Shown one piece after another: positions 46,373 to 55,299 of a DNA stretch of 64,000 nucleotides. Every line of letters starts with the position of its first letter. Position 1 is the first letter of the stretch. The stretch is from assembly GCF_900129575.1 (NCBI RefSeq), contig NZ_FQWE01000005.1:1-64000 (forward strand), in the 5' to 3' direction. Source of the stretch: Flavobacterium segetis (lineage in GTDB: Bacteria > Bacteroidota > Bacteroidia > Flavobacteriales > Flavobacteriaceae). Position numbers and translations under genes: made by a program. The notes under the pieces are model-generated. The model was not told the origin of the DNA, did not search any database, and saw nothing but the letters and a program-made list of their open reading frames with translations.

Positions 46373-47281
46373 ATGAAATATAGAGTAGCAGCTTTGTCCG
46401 CAGATCTTACAGATTTGCCGCCGACGATGAATAATTCTACAATTTTAACTAAAATCCCATTTAGGCATACCGTTAAATTAATTGAGAAAACAGAATCCAA
46501 TTTGTGGAAAGTTAAACTTTTAAATACCGATAAAGAGGGATACGTGGCTGCTGATGATTTAGAACCTTTTGATTCAAATTTGTTAAAACAGTCTGATATT
46601 GAAATTCCTAATTTTGAAGCAACTTCATTATCAAGCTTAAATTCTAAAATTGAAACCTACAAGCCCATTGGTGATTCCTCAATTCCTTTTAGAGATCTAA
46701 GTAGTGTTGCGTCAAAACTAAAGTCAATAGAGAAAATAATTGAAATTTTAAATGTTTCAAAAAGCTATAGATACGAGAAAGATGAATCTGATACGTATTG
46801 CAATGTTTATGCCTTTGATTACTGTTTCTTTAACAGAGTGTATATTCCAAGATTGAGATGGACCGATAAAGCACTTGTCGAATTAGAGAAGGGAAATGAA
46901 GTTTCACTTATTTTTAACGACACAGTGAGGCCATTTTACACTAATTATCTTTATGATTGGTTTGTAGAGTCGTCTAGTGAATTTGGTTGGCAAAAAGTTA
47001 GTGATGTAGATACATTGCAAAAAATGGTTAATGAGAATGGTGGAATAGGAATTATTTCTGCTAAACGTTTTATAATTCATAAATCTGGTCATATTGTTGT
47101 GGTGGTACCAGAAACGGAGGACCATAAAGCCTTTCGTAAAAATGGCAAAGTAATTTATCCATTACAATCACAAGCCGGTTATGACAATTATAATTATTTT
47201 GCAGAAGAACGGAAAGATTGGTGGGCAAATCAAGATCCTGAAAAGGGATATTCATCCGCTATTTTTTATTACCACGATTAG
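46373..47281 (+). CDS. SH3-like plus cysteine amidase/peptidase-like protein
   Basis: A 302-aa protein. Residues 1-66 look like a bacterial SH3 domain (KVKLLNTDKEGYVAADDLEPF). Residues 135-300 have C143 in TYCNVYAFDYC and H240 in KSGHIVVVVPE, spaced as in NlpC/P60 and CHAP-type enzymes, with a final PLQSQAG block. It would cut peptidoglycan peptides or amides. There is no signal peptide, which is unusual for a wall enzyme and may mean export by another route. There is no evident immunity gene next to it. Confidence 0.6.
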   Translation: MKYRVAALSADLTDLPPTMNNSTILTKIPFRHTVKLIEKTESNLWKVKLLNTDKEGYVAADDLEPFDSNLLKQSDIEIPNFEATSLSSLNSKIETYKPIGDSSIPFRDLSSVASKLKSIEKIIEILNVSKSYRYEKDESDTYCNVYAFDYCFFNRVYIPRLRWTDKALVELEKGNEVSLIFNDTVRPFYTNYLYDWFVESSSEFGWQKVSDVDTLQKMVNENGGIGIISAKRFIIHKSGHIVVVVPETEDHKAFRKNGKVIYPLQSQAGYDNYNYFAEERKDWWANQDPEKGYSSAIFYYHD

Positions 47282-47410
47282 ATTTAAATTATTTTTCTTT
47301 GAAAAAAAGTCACTCTTAGTTAATTAAATTAAAAACTGTAGACAACATTTTAATTCTTAACTTCCGCTCCTTAAGCTAACATTATATCTAAAAAATAGAA
47401 TCAAAATTAT

Positions 47411-47454
47411 AAAAAAAGACTTCCTAAAAATAGTCATCTAGGAAGTCTTTTTTT
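47411..47454. terminator. Terminator with 16-bp perfect stem
   Basis: AAAAAAAGACTTCCTA (47411-47426) pairs with 47439-47454 across a 12-base loop; T- and A-runs form the ends. It lies between convergent genes. Confidence 0.92.
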
Positions 47455-47469
47455 ATTTACTATTTGGTA

Positions 47470-48894
47470 TTACGCTAGAATTACATCTTTCTTGATTAGT
47501 AATGAACTGCAAAAACCATTTTCATAGTAGGTATCATGAAAAGTGAGATAGATTTGATTGTATATTTCAATTGGATCATTAGATTCGATTTCAATATGTA
47601 AAATCTTTTCTAAAATTTCAATGTAATCTTGAGGTACAATTGTTTCTTTACCGTGAACAATGGATTCAAAAGTAAAGTTGTTCCATTCTAAATTACAAAT
47701 TGGATTATCAACTTCGATCATCAAAGCATGATCCATGATGAAAACAAGAAATTGCAAAACTTCTTTCAAATGCGATTCTTCAAAATAATCAAACATTCTA
47801 AATTCAATACCGTGATTTTTATGTTTGTGAAAATTGATATCTAGACCAATTTTATCAATTTGTTCGTAATCTGATATTTTTGAATAACGATTAACCCACC
47901 ATAATGGATTTTCGTGCATAGGATGCGCTGTAAAATCCATTTGAACTATCTTTCCTGTTTTCATTACATCAGTATCATAAGTACCAATACCAATATATCG
48001 TGACATTGCACAACGCTGCGAAGCTTTGGTTAAGTTTACTGTGCTGTCTTGGTGCGATAAATAATCAGATGAACCAAATTTTATCATAAACAATGGACTC
48101 AACCATTGAAACAATCGAATCGTACGCTGGTGCTTTTGTATAAAATCTAGTTTATCTTTAATCTCACCTTTAGTATTTAACTCTGTTGGAATCGTTAAAT
48201 TAAAGTGATACGTCATGTTATTAAAAACAGAATAGTGGTCATTATTAGATACAAAAATTGCAAACGGATGATTTGTAGAACAAATTTTTAGTTTACCAAA
48301 TTCAGTAAATATATCCTCTTCTTCCATCGCTTTTTGCAGATTAGAGGTAAATTCATTTTTAATTATAGCCAATTCTCCAATGACAGAATCAACATCTTTT
48401 TTATAAAAATCTTGAGTTACAAATTCTATGGTGTCACCATCAAAAATGAATTTCTTTTGAAGTTGATCTATAAAATATCTATTGTTTTTTTGTAATTTAT
48501 CAAATATACTCTCTCCTGAATAGGCTGGATTAGGTTCTTTATCAATCGCATCTAATGTTTCATGCACATTATGCACATCTGTTTTTGTAAATGAATGTGA
48601 ATTCATTAAAACAGGAATATGATAATCATGATCTAATAAAATTTTCTGTAGAGAATTTTCGAATACATTTTCCTTATAATTCTTAAAATGATTGACACTG
48701 TACTTTTCGTGAAGTCCTTTTGTCAATAAAAATTGTTTGTCTACAACACGGGTTTTTTCAAATTCCAAATAACACTCATTTTCGATACCAACTCCCCAGT
48801 AAAAATCATTCGATTTATACTGATTGATATACTGTTTGTGTTTGTCTAATAATTCAATTTCAAAACTAACATCATTCATGCTATGATTCGTCAT
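47470..48894 (-). CDS. Glutamate-cysteine-ligase-like protein of unknown substrate
   Basis: A 474-aa soluble protein. FYWGVGIENECYLEFE (E38, E40), NMTYHFNLTIP, and GIEFRMFDYFEE in the C-terminal half are placed like the metal- and substrate-binding acid and histidine residues of the glutamate-cysteine ligase/glutamine synthetase fold. The overall sequence is not that of known GshA or YbdK enzymes. I infer an amide- or peptide-bond-forming ligase acting on a carboxylate. It stands alone, with a good promoter about 210 bp upstream. Confidence 0.5.
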   Translation of the reverse strand: MTNHSMNDVSFEIELLDKHKQYINQYKSNDFYWGVGIENECYLEFEKTRVVDKQFLLTKGLHEKYSVNHFKNYKENVFENSLQKILLDHDYHIPVLMNSHSFTKTDVHNVHETLDAIDKEPNPAYSGESIFDKLQKNNRYFIDQLQKKFIFDGDTIEFVTQDFYKKDVDSVIGELAIIKNEFTSNLQKAMEEEDIFTEFGKLKICSTNHPFAIFVSNNDHYSVFNNMTYHFNLTIPTELNTKGEIKDKLDFIQKHQRTIRLFQWLSPLFMIKFGSSDYLSHQDSTVNLTKASQRCAMSRYIGIGTYDTDVMKTGKIVQMDFTAHPMHENPLWWVNRYSKISDYEQIDKIGLDINFHKHKNHGIEFRMFDYFEESHLKEVLQFLVFIMDHALMIEVDNPICNLEWNNFTFESIVHGKETIVPQDYIEILEKILHIEIESNDPIEIYNQIYLTFHDTYYENGFCSSLLIKKDVILA

Positions 48895-49104
48895 ACAATT
48901 TTTTCTCCTTCTTTTTAATAAATTAAGTTGATATGGGAAGCTACTTTATCAGGTAGTTTTTCTTAAAGTAAAACTGCTATTTTTAAACTTATTTTGTACA
49001 TAAATTTATAAAACTAGCTTTACCTAAAGATTTGTTTTTTTGTGTGAGATAAGTCGCTTTTTTAAATCATTCGAGGAATGAAAAAATTGACCTATTTAGT
49101 TTTG

Positions 49105-49135
49105 CAAAAGTAGTTATAAATTACCTCTAAATCAA
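49105..49135 (-). promoter_or_regulatory. Promoter upstream of the ligase-like gene
   Basis: On the minus strand TTG (49133-49135), a 20-base spacer, then TACTTTTG (49105-49112), an exact -7 match. The start of transcription near 49098 gives a leader of about 200 bases before the codon at 48894. Confidence 0.5.
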
Positions 49136-49302
49136 TGCTGATAAATAATTTATTTTTTTAACCAGTTTTCAAATTTAGTTTTCACGTAAATTTTTAATTT
49201 TGAAAGGTTTAGCTTGATTTTTTCTAAGTTAAAAACTTTTATTGTAAATCATCTATTTTCTATTTTTCAAGGAGCAAATAACAATAGTTTCTCAAGAAAA
49301 TT

Positions 49303-49372
49303 GGTCGTGCTATTCGCTATATCTTTATACTTGAAACCCAAATATAAAGGATGCCGCTACTATCAAGGCTAA
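49303..49372 (-). ncRNA. Structured flavobacterial intergenic element, copy 2
   Basis: Read on the minus strand: TAGCCTTGATAGTAGCGG, CATCCTTTATA, a variable loop, TATAAAGATATAGCGAATAGCACGACC. The arms CTTTATA/TATAAAG pair, although the bases differ from copy 1 at 16649. It lies about 210 bp downstream of thrC on the same strand. Confidence 0.6.
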
Positions 49373-49584
49373 ATAACATGTTGTTTATCTTAAAACAACT
49401 CTTAAAAAAAAATGAAAATCAAGATGAATATATTAGCAAGCTATTACATTAAGATTTTATAATTGTAAGAATATGTTTTTTGTTTAGTAGACATTGCAGC
49501 AAAAATTTCACCTGTGAATGGGTGGCTTTGTGAAATGATTCTTATGCAGTTATTTTTCTAAAAGCTTAATAATATATTCTATTT

Positions 49585-50877
49585 TTAATTAACTAAAAAA
49601 GCTTTCAATTCTTCATAAGTTTTAATTTTTGTACTCATTTTTTCTATTCCTAAAACACCTTTAATTTGAGTAGGAATAGGTAATTTTACATGTAATGCTG
49701 GTTCAACAATATCCAAAAATTTGATAGGATGTGCTGTTTCTAAAAAAATTCCAATTGCGTTTTGTTGATTTTTTAATTCTTTTTTTAGTCCGAGATAACC
49801 AATTGCGCCATGAGGTTCAGATATATAACCATCAATATCATAAATAATTTTCATCGCTTTGATGGTTTCTTCGTCAGAAAAAGTAAAAGAGGAAAAATCT
49901 TTTTTAAATTGATCTAAATCATTTTGATACATTTCCTGAATTCGAATAAAATTACTTGGATTTCCCACATCCATTGCGTTTGAAATCGTAGCTTTTGACG
50001 GTTTCGGATCGTAAATACCATTTTCTAAAAACCGTGGAACCGTATCATTCACGTTAGTAGAAGCGACAAAATGTGCTACAGGTAATCCCATTTTTTTTGC
50101 AATGATTCCAGCACAAATATTTCCAAAATTCCCACTTGGACAAGAAAAAATCAATGGTTTGTTTTGTTTTTTTAATGTTTTGTATGCAAAGAAAAAGTAA
50201 AACATTTGTGGCAACCAGCGTGCAATATTAATTGAATTTGCTGATGTTAGATTTTTGTACTTTAAATCCGGGTCTAAAAAAGCTTTTTTTACCATATCTT
50301 GACAATCATCAAAAACGCCATCTACTTCTAGAGCTTTTATATTTTGACCTAATGTAGTCAGCTGTCTTTCTTGAATATCACTCACTTTTCCTGATGGATA
50401 TAAAATAATAACTTCAATACCTTTTACACCAAGAAACCCATTAGCAACTGCACCACCAGTATCACCTGATGTAGCTACTAGAACTGTATTTTTACTTTCT
50501 TTTTTCTTTATGTTAAAATAGCTGATGCAACGTGACATAAATCGAGCGCCAACATCTTTGAAAGCCATAGTTGGTCCATGGAACAATTCTAGGGAATAAA
50601 TATCCTTTTCGATCTTAATCATGGGAAAATCAAAACACAAAGTTTCGGCAATGATTTCTTTCAATATATTTTCTGGGATCTCGTCTCCTACAAATTGCTT
50701 GATAGCTTCAAAAGCTATTTCTTCGTTACTCAAATTTTCGATTGTATCAAAAAAAGATGCTGTTAATGGAACTATTCTTTCAGGGAAATATAATCCCTTA
50801 TCGCTCGCTAATCCTTGTATTACTGCTTCTTGAAAAGATACTTTTGGTGCATTATGGTTTAAACTGTAATATTTCAT
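49585..50877 (-). CDS. thrC: Threonine synthase
   Basis: A 430-aa pyridoxal-phosphate enzyme that makes threonine from O-phosphohomoserine. The PLP lysine lies in FHGPTMAFKDVGARF. VATSGDTGGAVANGFLG is the typical phosphate-binding stretch, and SANSINIARWLPQ and SCPSGNFGNICAG complete the fold. It is the third gene of thrA-thrB-thrC, 186 bp after thrB; the gap holds a 29-bp direct repeat. Confidence 0.95.
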   Translation of the reverse strand: MKYYSLNHNAPKVSFQEAVIQGLASDKGLYFPERIVPLTASFFDTIENLSNEEIAFEAIKQFVGDEIPENILKEIIAETLCFDFPMIKIEKDIYSLELFHGPTMAFKDVGARFMSRCISYFNIKKKESKNTVLVATSGDTGGAVANGFLGVKGIEVIILYPSGKVSDIQERQLTTLGQNIKALEVDGVFDDCQDMVKKAFLDPDLKYKNLTSANSINIARWLPQMFYFFFAYKTLKKQNKPLIFSCPSGNFGNICAGIIAKKMGLPVAHFVASTNVNDTVPRFLENGIYDPKPSKATISNAMDVGNPSNFIRIQEMYQNDLDQFKKDFSSFTFSDEETIKAMKIIYDIDGYISEPHGAIGYLGLKKELKNQQNAIGIFLETAHPIKFLDIVEPALHVKLPIPTQIKGVLGIEKMSTKIKTYEELKAFLVN

Positions 50878-50936
50878 TTTGATATTGAGTGTGGATTAAC
50901 AACTTGTGATTTTATTGTACTGTCGTAAATCTGAAG

Positions 50937-51069
50937 TTAAAAATTGTTAATCAAAATTTTTAAATTATTTTATTCTATGCATTTACTTTAGAAAAGAAAT
51001 TAACGATTTGTAATTTCTATCAACGTGGTTAGATCTACAATTAAAAATTGTTCATCAAAAATTTTAAAT
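50937..51069. repeat. 29-bp imperfect direct repeat at the thrB end and after it
   Basis: 50937-50965 and 51041-51069 agree at 27 of 29 positions (core TTAAAAATTGTT-ATCAAAA). The second copy includes the thrB stop codon; the first lies in the thrB-thrC gap. Low sequence complexity lowers the weight. Confidence 0.6.
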
Positions 51070-51987
51070 AACAACTTTTATTCCCTCATCATTAATTTTT
51101 GAAACATGAATTTCATAAGGTAAATCCATATTTTTATATATTTGACTCATTGCTTTTGCAATTTTTTCAGCAGCTTTTTTTCCTTTGCTTAAAGCAAAAA
51201 TAGAGGGGCCAGAACCTGAGATTCCAGATCCTAAAGCACCATTATCTAATGCAGTTTGTTTGATCAAATCAAAGCCGGGAATTAAAACGCTTCGCAACGG
51301 TTCTATAATTTCATCATGAAGTGATCTTCCAATTAATTCATAATCTTCTGTGTATAAACCAGCAATTAATCCACCTACATTTCCCCATTGTGTAATTGCA
51401 CTTGTTAAAGAGACCGTTTGTTTTAAAACTGAACGTGCATCTGAAGTTCTTAACTCAATTTGCGGATGCACTACCGTTGCATACAATTCTGATGGACTTT
51501 TGATTTTTATGATATCTAATGGATTTGTACTGCGAACAAGAGTAAATCCGCCTAAAAGGGCAGGAGCAACATTATCTGCGTGAGCGTTTCCACTGGCCAG
51601 TTTTTCACCTTGCATGGCAAATAACACCAATTCTTTTCTTGTAAAAGGACGACCTAATAACTCATTAATTCCAAAAACAGCTCCAGCTGAACTCGCAGCA
51701 CTGCTCCCAATTCCGCTCCCTGCTTTTATATTTTTGTAAATTTCAATTTCAAATCCAAAGTCGGTCTCAACCTTTTCAAGCATTGCTAAAGCTGCAACGC
51801 CCGCAACATTCTTTTCTGTTTCCATTGGTAAATCGGCGCCAATAATTTTTGTAATTCGAATTCCTTTTTCACTTGATTTTCTAATAATCATTTCATCACC
51901 AGCCGTTTCTAAACATAATCCAAGAACATCAAATCCACAAGAGAGGTTTGCAATAGTAGCTGGGCAAAATATTTTGATAGTATTCAT
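51064..51987 (-). CDS. thrB: Homoserine kinase
   Basis: A 307-aa GHMP kinase that makes O-phosphohomoserine. The ATP motif is KAGSGIGSSAASSAGAVFG near residues 88-106. The N-terminal ATIANLSCGFDVLGL and late GALGSGISGSGPSIFAL are family signatures. It is the second gene of the threonine operon, 89 bp after thrA. Confidence 0.95.
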   Translation of the reverse strand: MNTIKIFCPATIANLSCGFDVLGLCLETAGDEMIIRKSSEKGIRITKIIGADLPMETEKNVAGVAALAMLEKVETDFGFEIEIYKNIKAGSGIGSSAASSAGAVFGINELLGRPFTRKELVLFAMQGEKLASGNAHADNVAPALLGGFTLVRSTNPLDIIKIKSPSELYATVVHPQIELRTSDARSVLKQTVSLTSAITQWGNVGGLIAGLYTEDYELIGRSLHDEIIEPLRSVLIPGFDLIKQTALDNGALGSGISGSGPSIFALSKGKKAAEKIAKAMSQIYKNMDLPYEIHVSKINDEGIKVVI

Positions 51988-52076
51988 AAAATTTTTAGAG
52001 TCTTATGGTCTAAAGTTGCATCTTTTTATCGCGTTGTTTTTCACTTTGGATAGTAAGAGTCTTCACTTTTGACTAA

Positions 52077-54524
52077 TTAATTATTTCCAATTCTAATGAC
52101 GTCAGCAAAAATTCCAGACGCTGTAACAGCAGCACCAGCACCAGCACCTTTTATCAATAATGGCTGATCTACGTATCTATCCGTAAAAAATAATACAATA
52201 TTGTCTTTGCCTTCTAAATTGTAAAAAGGATGATCTTTTGGTATGAATTGTAGACCAACATTTGCTTTTCCGTTTTCAAATTGCGCAACATATTTAAGTC
52301 TTGAATCTTTACTTAAAGCTTCTTTATAAATATCTTCAAAATGAGCAGAATGGTTCGCTAATGATTCAAAAAAGGTTTCGTTTGTAGTGGTATTTAAACA
52401 TTCAGCAGGCATGAAGGATTCATTGTTAATCTCGTTGATATCCATTTTATAGCCGCTCTCTCTAATTAAAATTAATATTTTTCTGGCAACATCAATTCCA
52501 CTTAAATCAACTTTAGGATCTGGCTCCGTAAAACCTTGTACGCCAGCTTCTTTAACGACATCATGAAAAGTATTGTTTTCATTAAAATTATTAAATATAA
52601 AGTTTAAACTTCCTGATAGAATTGCTTGGATTTTGTTGATTTTGTCTCCTGATGCAACCAGATTTTTTACAGTGTCTATAATAGGTAAACCAGCACCAAC
52701 ATTAGTTTCAAATAAGAACGGAGCATTAAATTGCTGTGACAATTTTTTTAGTTTTCTATAATTATCATATTCTGATGCGCAAGCAATTTTGTTGCAAGTA
52801 ACCACTGCAATATTGCGTTTTAAATACTGTTCATACGTTTTTGAAATACTTTCATTTGCAGTAATGTCAACGAATATACTATTGCGTAAATTAAGTTCTT
52901 TTACGGTATCAATAAATTTATTTTGATCAGCAACTTCGCTATTTTCTAATAAAAATTGCCAATCTTCAAGAGCTATCCCTTCTTCATCAAAATGCATTTT
53001 GCGTGAATTTGATATAGCGATAACGCGCAAATTTATTTTTAGGTTTTCTTTTAGGAATTTTTGCTGCTGTTGAATCTGCTCCATAAATTTTTCGCCTACA
53101 TTACCCACTCCCATTACAAATAGGTTTAGTTGTTTTGCGTTTTCTTCAAAAAAGTTTTCGTGCAATGTATTCAGGGCTTTTTTAACATCTCTTTCATTGA
53201 TTACTGCAGAAATATTTCTTTCAGATGCGCCTTGTGCAATTGCTCGGATATTTACATTATTTTTTCCTAATGTACTAAACATTCGACCGCTTAAACCTTG
53301 ATGATTTTTCATATTTTCACCCACCAAAGCAATAATACAAAGATTTTTTTCTACGATGCATGGTTCTATTTTATTTTGAGAAATCTCATTTTCGAACGCT
53401 TTATTAATGGCTTCTTCTGCAACATCAGCATCAGAATTTAATATTCCAATACAGATAGAATGCTCTGAAGATGCTTGGGTAATAAAAATCACATTAATAT
53501 TTTTCTGCGATAATACTTCAAAAAGTCGTTTTGACGAACCTGAAATACCAATCATGCCTGAACCTTCAAGCGTAATTAATGTAATATTGTCAATATGGCT
53601 TATTCCTTTGACAGGATTTGAATGAATCATTTCCTGATTAGAAATATAAGTTCCATCAGATTCTGGCTCAAATGTATTTTTGATTACAATTGGAATATTT
53701 TTTCTCAATACTGGTTGAATAGTTGGTGGATATAAAACTTTAGCACCAAAATGAGATAACTCCATCGCTTCTTGGTATGAAATAAAAGCAATAGATTGTG
53801 CTTGTTTAACTACTTTTGGATTTGCAGTAAACATTCCGTTTACATCAGTCCATATTTCTAACTGATTTGCATTAAGAGCTCCAGCAATTATTGCCGCAGA
53901 ATAATCAGAACCGCCGCGACCTAAAGTTGTATTAATTCCTTCTAAAGTTGAAGCTATAAATCCAGGCATTACAACAACCTGACTGTCATTTGAGGCAAAA
54001 TAATCAAATATGAGTTGATTTGTAACTTCAAAATTTACGGCTGCTTTACCAAAATAACTATTAGTTTTTATCAGTTCGCGGCTATCCTTATAATTACTAT
54101 TTTTTAAATTTTGTTTTAAAGCTTCGGCTATAATATAGGAGGATAGTAATTCTCCAAAACTCAAAATCGTATCAGACGTTCGCAATGACAATTCCCCTAA
54201 AAGATAACATCCGTCTAATAAGGTTTCAAGGTGATTTACAATTCGTTTGATATGGCTTAAAAGAGCACTTTGTTCAATCACAGGAATCAGCTCTTTAATA
54301 GCGTTCAGATGATTTTTCTCTATTTCGGCGAGGGTATCTTTATAAGTTTCGTCACCAGCTGCTGCTTTTCTAGAGGCTAATTGCAGCATATCAGTAACTT
54401 TAGTAAAAGCAGAAACCACAACAATTAATTTTTCGTCTTTCGCTTTATTGTTAACGATATTTAAAACTAGTTTTATGTTTTGTGCATTGGCAACCGAAGT
54501 CCCTCCAAATTTTAATACTTTCAT
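52077..54524 (-). CDS. thrA: Bifunctional aspartate kinase/homoserine dehydrogenase
   Basis: An 815-aa fusion that catalyses the first and third steps of threonine synthesis. The kinase domain covers residues 1-290 (KFGGTSVANAQ, TLGRGGSDYSAAI). Two ACT domains at about 310-450 are expected to sense threonine. The homoserine dehydrogenase starts near 465 (LFVMGVGNVGEKF) and has VTCNKIACA, GAGLPIIDT and GFTEPDPKVDLSGIDVARK. A threonine-rich leader peptide and a candidate attenuator lie upstream. Confidence 0.96.
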   Translation of the reverse strand: MKVLKFGGTSVANAQNIKLVLNIVNNKAKDEKLIVVVSAFTKVTDMLQLASRKAAAGDETYKDTLAEIEKNHLNAIKELIPVIEQSALLSHIKRIVNHLETLLDGCYLLGELSLRTSDTILSFGELLSSYIIAEALKQNLKNSNYKDSRELIKTNSYFGKAAVNFEVTNQLIFDYFASNDSQVVVMPGFIASTLEGINTTLGRGGSDYSAAIIAGALNANQLEIWTDVNGMFTANPKVVKQAQSIAFISYQEAMELSHFGAKVLYPPTIQPVLRKNIPIVIKNTFEPESDGTYISNQEMIHSNPVKGISHIDNITLITLEGSGMIGISGSSKRLFEVLSQKNINVIFITQASSEHSICIGILNSDADVAEEAINKAFENEISQNKIEPCIVEKNLCIIALVGENMKNHQGLSGRMFSTLGKNNVNIRAIAQGASERNISAVINERDVKKALNTLHENFFEENAKQLNLFVMGVGNVGEKFMEQIQQQQKFLKENLKINLRVIAISNSRKMHFDEEGIALEDWQFLLENSEVADQNKFIDTVKELNLRNSIFVDITANESISKTYEQYLKRNIAVVTCNKIACASEYDNYRKLKKLSQQFNAPFLFETNVGAGLPIIDTVKNLVASGDKINKIQAILSGSLNFIFNNFNENNTFHDVVKEAGVQGFTEPDPKVDLSGIDVARKILILIRESGYKMDINEINNESFMPAECLNTTTNETFFESLANHSAHFEDIYKEALSKDSRLKYVAQFENGKANVGLQFIPKDHPFYNLEGKDNIVLFFTDRYVDQPLLIKGAGAGAAVTASGIFADVIRIGNN

Positions 54525-54637
54525 GAGAGTGTGTTTTGGGTATTATTACCATCACTGTTTAATTTTTTACAAATGATGAGTGTGTTTGTTTTGTATTAGA
54601 AAGTGAGACGTTTGTGTACATCTAAATTTTTCTTTTT

Positions 54638-54678
54638 AAAAAAAAGATAGCATAAACAGGATTATATATAGATTTTTT
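54638..54678 (-). terminator. Candidate attenuator terminator of the thr operon
   Basis: On the minus strand an AU-rich stem (ATATATAA with TTATGcTAT, one bulged base) is framed by six A and eight T residues. It begins right after the leader peptide stop codon. The GC-rich hairpin ACCCCATTGGGGT (54679-54691) lies over the last codons. The stem is weak, so the role is a proposal. Confidence 0.4.
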
Positions 54679-54787
54679 ACCCCAATGGGGTTGTAGTAGT
54701 GTTTGTAGAAGATATAACAGCAGTTGTGACCAATGTTTGGATTGTTTTGGAAGATTGATCTATATCTGTGTTATTTCTCATTTTCAT
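54677..54787 (-). CDS. thrL: Threonine-rich leader peptide of the thr operon
   Basis: A 36-codon frame upstream of thrA. From the first ATG (54787) it begins MKMRNNTDID and ends TNTTTTPLG; a second ATG in frame lies at 54781. Ten of 36 residues are threonine, five of them within residues 28-33, and three are isoleucine. This is the composition expected for threonine/isoleucine attenuation, as in thrL of enterobacteria, though the sequence is not related. Translation stalling at the threonine run would change folding of the following RNA. A -7 box lies at 54791-54798, so the peptide begins almost at the start of the transcript. Confidence 0.75.
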   Translation of the reverse strand: MKMRNNTDIDQSSKTIQTLVTTAVISSTNTTTTPLG

Positions 54788-54790
54788 TTA

Positions 54791-54798
54791 CAAACTTA
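54791..54798 (-). promoter_or_regulatory. -7 box of the thr operon
   Basis: Reads TAAGTTTG on the minus strand, an exact TAnnTTTG match, only three bases before the first leader ATG. No convincing -33 element is seen. If used, the transcript would be nearly leaderless for the peptide. Confidence 0.45.
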
Positions 54799-55299
54799 CA
54801 GTATTTTAGGTAATTATCGTAACATCTGTGAGCTTTTACGAATATTTTAAAAATTAAAGTGCTAATTATGGATATTCAAATTTTACTTGAATATTTAGAC
54901 TCGAAATTATACAATTCGTTTATTTCTCTATTTGCGACAAAATCTTTTCATTAAATTATCTTACGAATATTAATAATTAAACTCTTTTTATTCCATAAAT
55001 GGATTACTTTAAAGTAGAGTAAAATTTTATCCAAAATTTAAGCATGATAAAACATATTTTATCAAACGATAATTTTTTTTAAGAATTTAGTTAATTGATA
55101 ATTGGTTAAAATCAATTTGTAAATCGTCATATTGACTAATGTCCACGCATATTCTTGTAGCAGTTAGTGTTCATATAAGTATTTAACGACGATGTTATCT
55201 AGCATTAAGTATTGTTTAACTCAAATAATTAAATTATTAATAATAAACGTTGTATAATTATAAAGATTTGCTCAATTTTACTATCTAAATATTACAAAA
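54799..55299. other. 500-bp gap between thr and hutH promoters
   Basis: AT-rich without a gene. It holds one perfect 12-bp palindrome, TACTTTAAAGTA (55005-55016), about 285 bp before hutH, a possible operator. No known RNA fold was recognised. Confidence 0.4.
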
